This document shows positions 1-6,081 of a stretch of DNA of 6,437 nt, one piece after another. A program made the position numbers and the translations under genes. Source of the DNA: Ilumatobacteraceae bacterium (GTDB taxonomy: Bacteria > Actinomycetota > Acidimicrobiia > Acidimicrobiales > Ilumatobacteraceae). Location of the stretch: NCBI GenBank assembly GCA_023257035.1, contig JALRDI010000175.1:1-6437 (forward strand). Direction: 5' to 3'. Numbering within the stretch: position 1 is the first letter of the stretch; each line of letters starts with the position of its first letter. The notes under the pieces were generated by a model that was given only the letters and a program-made list of their open reading frames with translations, ran no database searches and was not told the origin of the DNA.

Positions 1-1
1 G

Positions 2-721
2 ATCTCGCCCGCCGATGGAATCGGAAGTTCCGCTGACGTCGCAGACGCCACTGCGGTCGGAATACACACCAGGGTTACCCGGCAGATTCCTCTCGTCTCT
101 GCTCACACTGAGCGTCTGATCTGGTCCGACCACAGCGGGCAACTGAGGCTCGTTCGTGTTCGACGTGATTGGCGCCCCGGCGAAGGAACCCGTCCCAGCT
201 CGGCAATATTCGGCGGACTCTTTGCAATCATTATTGCCCTCATTGTGCGTCGTGTTGAGGGTGCGATTTCCGCAAGTGATTGGTTCACAACGCTTACCGT
301 CGAAAGCTCGTCTGCCGTAGAAGACCTCGACCAGTTGCTCTCGTTTGTACGACAATTCGTTCTCGTACCACTCATCGGGGGCACTTGTGTTGCGATCGCA
401 GGCATCGTCGACCTCTTCGCAACAACCACCTTCAGTGGAAAGGTCATCGATGTGCAGCTGCCAGAAAGTCAGCAGATACCGCAGAAGATTCGAGCGTTCT
501 TCACCGGTGCGGGTCATGACGGAATCGCCATCGTTGAGGTCACCTTAGATCTCGATGAGTCGAGCAGAGCGCGCACGATCGTTGTTGATGCGCGTGCTGC
601 TGCCCCGGTTGGTGCAGAAGTTTCAGTAGACCAGACCCTCATTCTGCGTCGGGTGAAATCGATCCGGCCGCGGGGATCTTCTGGAGCAGAGCCACCATCG
701 GCCTCTACGCTTATCGCATGA
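2..721 (+). CDS. Unrecognised two-helix membrane protein, 5'-truncated
   Basis: The reading frame is open from the window edge, so the true start lies upstream; 239 residues are visible. I do not recognise the family. The visible part begins with a polar stretch that includes a strand-like segment (GQLRLVRVRRDW, residues 47-58). A hydrophobic helix follows at about 69-82, then an acidic loop (SSSAVEDLDQLL) and a second helix at about 119-140. The last hundred residues are soluble and look beta-rich: FSGKVIDV at 144-151, GIAIVEVTLDLD at 174-185, TIVVDARA at 192-199, and a final LILRRVKSIRPRG. The tail is Ser/Ala/Pro-rich. A GTG at 245 falls inside the first helix (residue Val82), so calling a 158-residue protein from there would be an artefact. 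Its stop overlaps the thrH start (ATGA), which implies translational coupling. The SGKV...VD...G..V pattern loosely resembles small beta domains of actinobacterial membrane proteins, but that is only an impression. Confidence 0.72.
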   Translation: MSPADGIGSSADVADATAVGIHTRVTRQIPLVSAHTERLIWSDHSGQLRLVRVRRDWRPGEGTRPSSAIFGGLFAIIIALIVRRVEGAISASDWFTTLTVESSSAVEDLDQLLSFVRQFVLVPLIGGTCVAIAGIVDLFATTTFSGKVIDVQLPESQQIPQKIRAFFTGAGHDGIAIVEVTLDLDESSRARTIVVDARAAAPVGAEVSVDQTLILRRVKSIRPRGSSGAEPPSASTLIA

Positions 722-1341
722 CCCAACATCGCCAGCACATCGTGACACTCGACTTGGAGGGCGTTCTCGTTCCTGAGATTTGGGTTGCTGTTGCCCAGCG
801 AACTGGGATTGATGAATTGCGCCGAACAACCCGCGACGAGCCCGACTACGACGTCCTGATGAGGCAACGACTCAATCTGCTGGAAGAACACGGCCTCACG
901 ATGTCAACTATTCAAGAGGTGATCGCGACCCTGTCACCCCTCGAAGGAGCAAAAGGCTTTCTGGACGAGCTCAGATCAGAAGTTCAGGTTCTCATTCTGT
1001 CGGACACGTTCGAACAGTTCGCTCAACCACTCATGAGGCAACTCGGCTGGCCAACAATCTGGTGCCATCAACTCATCACCTCCAATGACAAGATCGTCGA
1101 TTACCGGCTTCGAATTGACGACCAGAAACGCCGCGCGGTCGAGGCCCTGAAATCACTCGAGTTCACAGTTGTTGCAGCAGGTGATTCATATAACGACACC
1201 ACGATGCTCGGTACTGCGCACGCAGGGTTCCTCTTCAGAGCACCGCAGAACGTCCGTGATGAATTCAATTTTCCAGCATGTGATGAGTACCCAGACTTGT
1301 TGCAGCACATCAGAGCCTCATTTTCTGCGCTTTCTTCCTGA
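718..1341 (+). CDS. thrH: ThrH: phosphoserine phosphatase / homoserine phosphotransferase
   Basis: This is a HAD-superfamily enzyme of 207 residues, close to the roughly 205 of Pseudomonas aeruginosa ThrH. In that organism ThrH dephosphorylates phosphoserine and can transfer the phosphate to homoserine, linking serine and threonine synthesis. The HAD motifs are intact. Motif I is D12-L-E14-G-V followed by LVPEIW, the ThrH hallmark (ordinary SerB has DxDST). Motif II is ILS95DTF. A motif III lysine is probably one of those between 137 and 145. Motif IV is AGD156SYN159D160. The stretches TTRDEPDYDVLM and QPLMRQLG also match what I remember of the family. It is cytosolic. The ATG at 718 shares ATGA with the upstream stop and has no Shine-Dalgarno, so it probably depends on coupled translation. 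The product name is secure. Whether the homoserine transfer occurs in this organism is inferred from the family. Confidence 0.93.
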   Translation: MTQHRQHIVTLDLEGVLVPEIWVAVAQRTGIDELRRTTRDEPDYDVLMRQRLNLLEEHGLTMSTIQEVIATLSPLEGAKGFLDELRSEVQVLILSDTFEQFAQPLMRQLGWPTIWCHQLITSNDKIVDYRLRIDDQKRRAVEALKSLEFTVVAAGDSYNDTTMLGTAHAGFLFRAPQNVRDEFNFPACDEYPDLLQHIRASFSALSS

Positions 1342-1385
1342 TCTCCAACGCTTGGTTCGCTCATCCGCATGCGTAGTCTGCTCGG

Positions 1386-2369
1386 GTGCCAACTGATGCC
1401 AATCCCCCTGCGGCGAACTCTCAAACGCTTGGCCTAGGCCTCGCTGGAGCCTGCATCGCCGTCTCAGCTTGGGGGTCGACTGGGGTCATCGTGAAAGCGC
1501 TCGACCTCGACCCGGTTGCGATTTCGTTCTACCGCTTCACGGTCTACTCACTTGCGATTCTGATCGTGCTTCGAATTCGTGGCAACACGCCATCGCTCAG
1601 CGTGCTGAAGCACTCCGCTGCGGGCGGAATTTCCCTCGGCATCGATGTTGTGCTGTTCTTTACTGCCGTGAAGACCACGACCGTTGTCAACGCAACAACG
1701 ATCGGAGCGTTACAGCCAGTAATCGTGATCTCGATCGCGGCACGCTTCTTCAACGAGCGAATTCGAGCCCGAGAGGTGTTTGCTGCAGTTGCAGCAATCG
1801 CCGGAGTAGTCGTTGTTGTCACTCAGTCGTCGGGAAGCCCCGAATGGAACGGTGCTGGAGATCTCGCCGCAGTTGGCGCCCTCTTCGCGTGGACCGGCTA
1901 CATCGTGATGTCAAAACGTTCGGCCGGGGTTTTGACATCAACCGAGTACACGCTTGGCACCGGCTTCTGGACAGCGCTCGTCGCTCTTCCTCTTGGCTTT
2001 GCCGCCGGCCAAGACATGTCACTACCGAATCTCGACCAGTGGTTTGTCCTTATATTCCTTGTCATCGTTGGCGGTGTATTTGGTCATTCGCTCATGAACT
2101 GGTCGCTTACTCGCATCCCGTTGTGGTTAGGGTCCACGCTCACTCTGCTCATTCCAATTGTTTCTTCGCTCACCGCGTGGGCTGCTCTCGACGAAGCATT
2201 GACTGGGGTGCAGATTGGAGCGATGGGATTTGTTGTCGCTGCGCTTTCGGTGATCGTCACCTCTCAGCGAAATCCCACACCGGCTCCACCACCGACTGCC
2301 CCGCTAACCTCGGTGGTAACCGATTCGCCTTCGGGAGAATCAGATTCCACAACGCCCCCTTCATCTTGA
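1386..2369 (+). CDS. EamA/DMT-family drug/metabolite permease
   Basis: This is a 327-residue inner-membrane transporter with about ten hydrophobic segments, at roughly 17-35, 43-63, 79-95, 104-120, 128-146, 157-175, 190-208, 218-236, 247-266 and 272-291. The two-fold EamA repeat is visible: each half ends in an acidic residue followed by a helix (FFNERIRAREVFAAVAAIAG and ALDEALTGVQIGAMGF). The early motif SAWGSTGVIVKAL and ISFYRF are typical of the family. A Pro/Ser/Thr-rich tail from about 295 is probably a disordered cytoplasmic end. The GTG at 1386 is the only reasonable start, because an in-frame TAG lies at 1374-1376; no Shine-Dalgarno is evident. The family includes the threonine/homoserine exporter RhtA as well as many exporters of unknown substrate. 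The thrH neighbour makes an amino-acid substrate attractive, but the sequence does not prove it. Confidence 0.88.
   Translation: MPTDANPPAANSQTLGLGLAGACIAVSAWGSTGVIVKALDLDPVAISFYRFTVYSLAILIVLRIRGNTPSLSVLKHSAAGGISLGIDVVLFFTAVKTTTVVNATTIGALQPVIVISIAARFFNERIRAREVFAAVAAIAGVVVVVTQSSGSPEWNGAGDLAAVGALFAWTGYIVMSKRSAGVLTSTEYTLGTGFWTALVALPLGFAAGQDMSLPNLDQWFVLIFLVIVGGVFGHSLMNWSLTRIPLWLGSTLTLLIPIVSSLTAWAALDEALTGVQIGAMGFVVAALSVIVTSQRNPTPAPPPTAPLTSVVTDSPSGESDSTTPPSS
2322..2341 (+). other. Small hairpin with C(UUCG)G tetraloop
   Basis: GATTC (2322-2326) pairs with GAATC (2337-2341). After one G/A mismatch, CC pairs with GG around a TTCG loop at 2330-2333, the very stable cUUCGg type. It lies inside the last codons of the permease gene, 46 bases before the isocitrate dehydrogenase start. 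No T-run follows, so it is not a standard intrinsic terminator. It could slow decay or processing of the downstream message, or be chance. No covariation evidence is available. Confidence 0.3.
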
Positions 2370-2373
2370 CACT

Positions 2374-2378
2374 GGAGA
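2374..2378 (+). promoter_or_regulatory. Ribosome binding site of icd
   Basis: GGAGA sits 9 bases before the ATG at 2388, in the 18-base gap after the permease stop. It is the only well-formed Shine-Dalgarno among the plus-strand genes here, so isocitrate dehydrogenase is probably translated independently of its neighbours. Confidence 0.7.
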
Positions 2379-2387
2379 ATTTGCAAC

Positions 2388-4619
2388 ATGTCTGATCAAA
2401 CCGCCGCAATCGACTACACGTTCACCGATGAGGCCCCCGCTCTCGCAACATATTCATTGTTGCCGGTGGTGCGCGCATTCGCTGGGGTTGCAGGGATCGG
2501 CGTCACGTCATCAGATATCTCACTTTCGGGGCGAATTATTGCCGTGTTTCCTGAGCGCCTTACCGAGGAGCAGCGCATCCCGGACCACCTCGGACTACTT
2601 GGCGACCTCACTGCGGATCCCACAGCCAACATCATCAAGTTGCCAAATATTTCCGCATCAGTCCCACAGTTGAAGGCGGCGATTGCAGAGTTGCAGGCAA
2701 AGGGCTACGACATCCCCGACCACCCAGATAATCCGTCAACTGATGAGGAGCGAGAGATTCGAGCGCGATTTGACCGGGTGAAGGGTTCAGCAGTGAATCC
2801 CGTGCTTCGTGAAGGAAACTCCGACCGTCGGGCACCTAAGGCAGTGAAGGATTACGCCCGTAGCCACCCGCATTCGATGGGAGCATGGAGCAGCGATTCA
2901 GAAAGCCACGTGGCAACTATGTCATCTGGTGATTTCCGGTCGAACGAGCAATCGGTGACGATCGCAGCCGACACCACACTTCGAATCGAGCACGAAGCGA
3001 TTGATGGCACTGTCTCGGTCCTCAAAGACGGTGTTTCGGTTCTTGCTGGAGAAATCGTCGACAGCACATTCATGGATGTTCTTGCACTTCGTGAATTTCT
3101 CAATGCTCAAATCGAAGATGCTCGCTCATCAGGCGTGCTGTTCTCACTGCACATGAAGGCAACAATGATGAAGGTCTCCGACCCCATCATCTTCGGCCAT
3201 GCAGTTCGAGCATTCTTTGCCGACACATTTGCCAATTTTGGAGATGTACTCGACCGTGCCGGCGCAAACCCGAATAACGGTCTCGGCTCAGTGCTCAGCG
3301 CTCTCGATCAACTGTCAGCTGATGAGCGTTCGCAGATCGAAGCATCCATCGCCGCTGGCATCGCAAACGGTCCTGCTCTCGCGATGGTTGATTCCGATAA
3401 GGGAATTACCAACCTGCACGTACCGAGCGACGTCATCGTCGACGCGTCGATGCCTGCGATGATCCGCACATCAGGCCAGATGTGGAACACCGACGGCGAG
3501 CAACAGGATGCAAAAGCAGTCATTCCTGACTCGAGCTATGCCGGCGTGTACCAAGTTGTCATCGACGACTGCCGCGAACACGGCGCCTACGACCCATCAA
3601 CGATGGGGTCGGTGCCAAATGTCGGACTCATGGCACAAAAAGCTGAGGAATACGGGTCACACGACAAGACATTCGAGATTGCTGCTGCGGGCACAGTACG
3701 AGTAGTCGACGGAGCCGGTGCAGTGCTCATGTCGCACCAGGTGAATGCCGGTGACATTTGGAGGATGTGCACCGTTAAAGATCTCTCAATTCGAGACTGG
3801 GTGAAACTTGCGGTCGGTCGCTCCCGTGCAACCGGCGCTCCCGCAGTGTTCTGGCTTGACGAGTCACGAGCCCACGATCGTGAACTCATCGCAAAGGTGC
3901 GGAGTTACCTCAACGATCACGACACTGATGGTCTCCAGATTGAGATCATGTCGCCGGTTGATGCGACAAAGTTTTCAGTCGATCGAATTCGTCGCGGCGA
4001 TGACACGATCTCAGTGACCGGAAACGTGTTGCGCGACTACCTCACCGATTTGTTCCCAATTCTTGAGCTCGGAACGAGCGCGAAGATGCTCTCGATCGTT
4101 CCACTCATGAACGGCGGAGGTCTGTTCGAAACTGGTGCAGGCGGCTCCGCTCCGAAACACGTACAGCAGTTCGAAGCCGAGAATTACCTCCGCTGGGATT
4201 CCCTCGGTGAGTTCCTCGCATTGGCCGTGTCATTCGAACATCTTGCGTCTGTTACGGGCAACGCGAAGGCGGGTGTTCTTGCCTCGACGCTTGACGCTGC
4301 GACCGGACAAGTTCTCGAACACGACCGCAGCCCAGCCCGCCGTGTTGGAGGGCTCGACAATCGCGGCAGTCACTTCTACCTCGCCATGTATTGGGCACAA
4401 GCGCTCGCAGCACAGACTGACGACGCTGACCTCGCCGCCGCATTCGGCCCTGTCGCCGAAGCACTCACCTCAGGCGAAGACCAAATCGTTGCCGAACTTG
4501 CAGCTGTTCAGGGGTCACCATGCGACGTAGGCGGCTACTACCGCCCGAACGACGACCTCGCTAGCGCAGCAATGCGTCCAAGCGCAACGTTTAACGCTGC
4601 ACTCGAACTGCTCAGGTAA
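2388..4619 (+). CDS. icd: Monomeric NADP-dependent isocitrate dehydrogenase
   Basis: This enzyme oxidatively decarboxylates isocitrate to 2-oxoglutarate and CO2 with reduction of NADP+, the TCA step that supplies NADPH and the glutamate precursor. It is the large monomeric type (about 740 residues; 743 here), unrelated in length to the common ~420-residue dimeric enzyme and known from Azotobacter, Corynebacterium and mycobacteria. Compared from memory with the Azotobacter vinelandii enzyme, active-site residues line up with a constant offset of two. The isocitrate/metal set is S134, N137, R141, R147, K257 (LHMKATMMK), D352 (VDASMPAMIR), Y422, R549, D550 and D554 (NVLRDYLTD). The NADP-contacting residues are H591 (APKHV), R602 and R651. 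The conserved LPNISASVPQLKAAI lies at 85-99. The gene is complete with no frameshift. The ATG at 2388 is supported by GGAGA 9 bases upstream. It is the last gene of the plus-strand group and converges on the oxidoreductase 15 bp away. Confidence 0.97.
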   Translation: MSDQTAAIDYTFTDEAPALATYSLLPVVRAFAGVAGIGVTSSDISLSGRIIAVFPERLTEEQRIPDHLGLLGDLTADPTANIIKLPNISASVPQLKAAIAELQAKGYDIPDHPDNPSTDEEREIRARFDRVKGSAVNPVLREGNSDRRAPKAVKDYARSHPHSMGAWSSDSESHVATMSSGDFRSNEQSVTIAADTTLRIEHEAIDGTVSVLKDGVSVLAGEIVDSTFMDVLALREFLNAQIEDARSSGVLFSLHMKATMMKVSDPIIFGHAVRAFFADTFANFGDVLDRAGANPNNGLGSVLSALDQLSADERSQIEASIAAGIANGPALAMVDSDKGITNLHVPSDVIVDASMPAMIRTSGQMWNTDGEQQDAKAVIPDSSYAGVYQVVIDDCREHGAYDPSTMGSVPNVGLMAQKAEEYGSHDKTFEIAAAGTVRVVDGAGAVLMSHQVNAGDIWRMCTVKDLSIRDWVKLAVGRSRATGAPAVFWLDESRAHDRELIAKVRSYLNDHDTDGLQIEIMSPVDATKFSVDRIRRGDDTISVTGNVLRDYLTDLFPILELGTSAKMLSIVPLMNGGGLFETGAGGSAPKHVQQFEAENYLRWDSLGEFLALAVSFEHLASVTGNAKAGVLASTLDAATGQVLEHDRSPARRVGGLDNRGSHFYLAMYWAQALAAQTDDADLAAAFGPVAEALTSGEDQIVAELAAVQGSPCDVGGYYRPNDDLASAAMRPSATFNAALELLR

Positions 4620-4640
4620 TGAAGTGTTGCTGAGTTAGTT
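4606..4640. terminator. Weak inverted repeat at convergent gene ends
   Basis: CTCAG (4611-4615) pairs with CTGAG (4630-4634), extended by AACT/AGTT across a small internal loop, with a 14-base apical loop. It spans both stop codons and would read as a hairpin on either strand, the expected place for a bidirectional terminator. The stem is short and imperfect and no T-run follows on either side, so the call is tentative. Confidence 0.22.
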
Positions 4641-5081
4641 CGCTGGCTCCGCAACAAACACGGGAATAACGCGACCTGCCTCGGCAGCTTTCGTTTCGTA
4701 CTCAAGAAATGGTGCAAAGACCGCTGCTGAGCGTTCCCACCAGATCGCGCGCTCATCTCCACTGATCTCACGAACGGTGAATGGCGCTGGTGTCGGACCG
4801 TCCTGAATCATCACCGACTGGTCAGCAAGCAGGTTGTAGTACCAACCTGGATGCGTTGGCGCTCCACCTTTTGAGGCGATCAGCGAATAGCAACCTTCAT
4901 GCTCAACTCTCATGAGAGCGATTTTGCGGGTTGCACCGGTCTTTCCGCCCTTCATTGTCACGATGATGACCGGGATGCCGGTCTCACGCAGCGTGTTGGC
5001 TCGCGTTCCGCCAGACGCCTCGTACTCTGCGACTTGATCAGCTACCCACTGCGCCGTACTTGGGATGTAGTTCTCGCTCAT
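4635..5081 (-). CDS. Ddn-like deazaflavin (F420)-dependent oxidoreductase
   Basis: This is a 148-residue protein of the nitroreductase family of deazaflavin-dependent enzymes. Its best-known member is Ddn of Mycobacterium tuberculosis (about 151 residues), an F420H2-dependent quinone reductase that activates nitroimidazoles. Visible family signatures are the cofactor loop GGKTGATRKIALMRV (45-59, the usual G-R/K-x-G-x-x-R pattern), SLIASKGGAPTHPGWYYNLLA (66-86), VMIQDG, and the C-terminal EYETKAAEAGRVIPVFV with its aromatic residue and RxIPV ending. It is a split beta-barrel fold and likely peripheral or cytosolic. Family members reduce quinones or other substrates, and the physiological substrate here is unknown. 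The ATG at 5081 has no good Shine-Dalgarno. It is the last gene of the minus-strand group, 37 bp after the 2-hydroxyacid dehydrogenase. A TATATC about 20 bases upstream could be a -10 element, but no matching -35 was found. Confidence 0.88.
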   Translation of the reverse strand: MSENYIPSTAQWVADQVAEYEASGGTRANTLRETGIPVIIVTMKGGKTGATRKIALMRVEHEGCYSLIASKGGAPTHPGWYYNLLADQSVMIQDGPTPAPFTVREISGDERAIWWERSAAVFAPFLEYETKAAEAGRVIPVFVAEPAN

Positions 5082-5118
5082 GCCCAGAGACTAACGACCG
5101 ATATACCCCGGGCGTGTA

Positions 5119-6081
5119 CTAGTTCACCGGTGTGAGTGGCCCCGTGCCGTCATAGAAACCAACGACGTTTCGTGCAGCAAGCGTCGCCATTGCGGTTCTG
5201 GTTTCAACCGTTGCTGATCCCAGGTGTGGGACGAGGACAACATTGTCTAGTCCGATTAAGCCTGGGTGCACTTCAGGTTCATGCTCGAATACATCGAGCG
5301 CTGCCGCCCCGATCACCCCTGTTGAAAGTGCCTCAACTAACGCCGCTTCGTCAACAATTGGGCCGCGCGCCGTGTTAACGAGCACCGCATCGTTTCTCAT
5401 TGTGCGCATTGCCTCAGCATCGATGAGATGGTGAGTGTCTTCGCTGTACGGGCAATTCAATGAGACCACGTCAGAGGTTGCAAGTAGTTCATCAAGGTCA
5501 CAGCGGCGGGCATCGAGGGCTTGTTCGATCTTGGAATCAACAGCGTTTCGGTTGTGATACACGATTGACATTCCAAACGCCCGAGCCCGGAGTGCAAGTG
5601 CCTGACCAATGCCACCCATTCCAATAATGCCAAGTTGTCGGCCCTGCAAACCGCTACCAAGCATCATGAACATGCCCCACTTCCACGGTGTTTCAGAACG
5701 AATCAATCGTTCGCCTTCACCGAGTCGCCGTGTAACCATCAGCAACAGCCCCATTGCAAGATCAGCCGTTGCATCGGTGAGCACGCCAGGGGTGTTTGTC
5801 ACCATAATTTCTCGTCTTGTGCACGCATCTACATCGATGTTGTTGTATCCCACAGCAACATTTGCAACGATCTTGAGATTTGGCGCTGCAGTAAGAAATG
5901 CGTCATCAACCGTGTCGGTGAGAATGGTCACTACGGCGTCCGCATTGGCTAGTTGGGCGTCGCGAATCTCGTGCGGAATCGGGTCATCTTGATTCCACGC
6001 CCAGACCTCTCCTGCTGTTGAAAGCAAGTCAATCCCGGGTTGAGGAATCTTTCCGGTGACGACAATTTTTGGGGAGATCAT
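5119..6081 (-). CDS. D-2-hydroxyacid dehydrogenase, glyoxylate/hydroxypyruvate reductase-like
   Basis: This is a 320-residue cytosolic enzyme that reduces 2-oxo acids to D-2-hydroxyacids, most likely glyoxylate to glycolate or hydroxypyruvate to D-glycerate. The N-terminal catalytic part carries VANVAVGYNNIDV (72-84) and NTPGVLTDATADLAMGLLL (96-114). The nucleotide fold has GxGxxG at G154-M-G-G-I-G159. The catalytic triad is R239 (NTARG), E268 (FEHEPE) and H286 (VPHLGSAT), with the usual family spacing of 29 and 18 residues. After the second Rossmann strand the sequence is YHNR (175-178), with no Asp, which suggests NADPH rather than NADH. I chose the ATG at 6081 over an in-frame GTG at 6102. 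AAAGGAG lies 4 bases upstream of it, it overlaps the preceding stop by ATGA, and the protein then begins directly with MISPKIVVTG. It resembles archaeal GyaR more than SerA because it lacks a C-terminal ACT domain. The precise substrate is not determined. Confidence 0.92.
   Translation of the reverse strand: MISPKIVVTGKIPQPGIDLLSTAGEVWAWNQDDPIPHEIRDAQLANADAVVTILTDTVDDAFLTAAPNLKIVANVAVGYNNIDVDACTRREIMVTNTPGVLTDATADLAMGLLLMVTRRLGEGERLIRSETPWKWGMFMMLGSGLQGRQLGIIGMGGIGQALALRARAFGMSIVYHNRNAVDSKIEQALDARRCDLDELLATSDVVSLNCPYSEDTHHLIDAEAMRTMRNDAVLVNTARGPIVDEAALVEALSTGVIGAAALDVFEHEPEVHPGLIGLDNVVLVPHLGSATVETRTAMATLAARNVVGFYDGTGPLTPVN

Noticed and set aside
245..721. A separate 158-residue gene starting at the GTG at 245
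   Set aside because: The frame is open all the way to the window edge with gene-like sequence, and the GTG falls inside a membrane helix. It is an internal valine.
1366..1373. CGCATGCG palindrome in the thrH-permease gap as a possible operator
   Set aside because: It is a single 8-bp self-complementary site with no promoter elements nearby; too little to call an operator.
1347..1432. Direct repeat AACGCTTGG at 1347-1355 and 1424-1432 flanking the permease start
   Set aside because: It is only 9 bases, with one copy inside coding sequence and no extended similarity around either copy, so it is likely chance.
1780..1797. Perfect 8-bp inverted repeat TTGCTGCA/TGCAGCAA with a 2-base spacer
   Set aside because: It lies inside the permease gene and arises from codons for Ala-Ala-Val-Ala-Ala. 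A 2-base loop is too tight for a good hairpin, and there is no regulatory context.
1572..3991. CGAATTCG palindrome recurring three times (1572-1579, 1758-1765, 3984-3991)
   Set aside because: All three encode Arg-Ile-Arg in the same codon phase within real genes, so codon choice explains them better than a binding site does.
5082..5118. Promoter for the Ddn-like gene using TATATC on the minus strand
   Set aside because: The hexamer at 17 bases spacing is GGTGAA, unlike a -35. The gene is more simply read from the upstream operon.
5125..5132. CACCGGTG palindrome at the 3' end of the dehydrogenase gene as a terminator stem
   Set aside because: It is a continuous palindrome without a loop, lies within the last codons and has no T-run after it.
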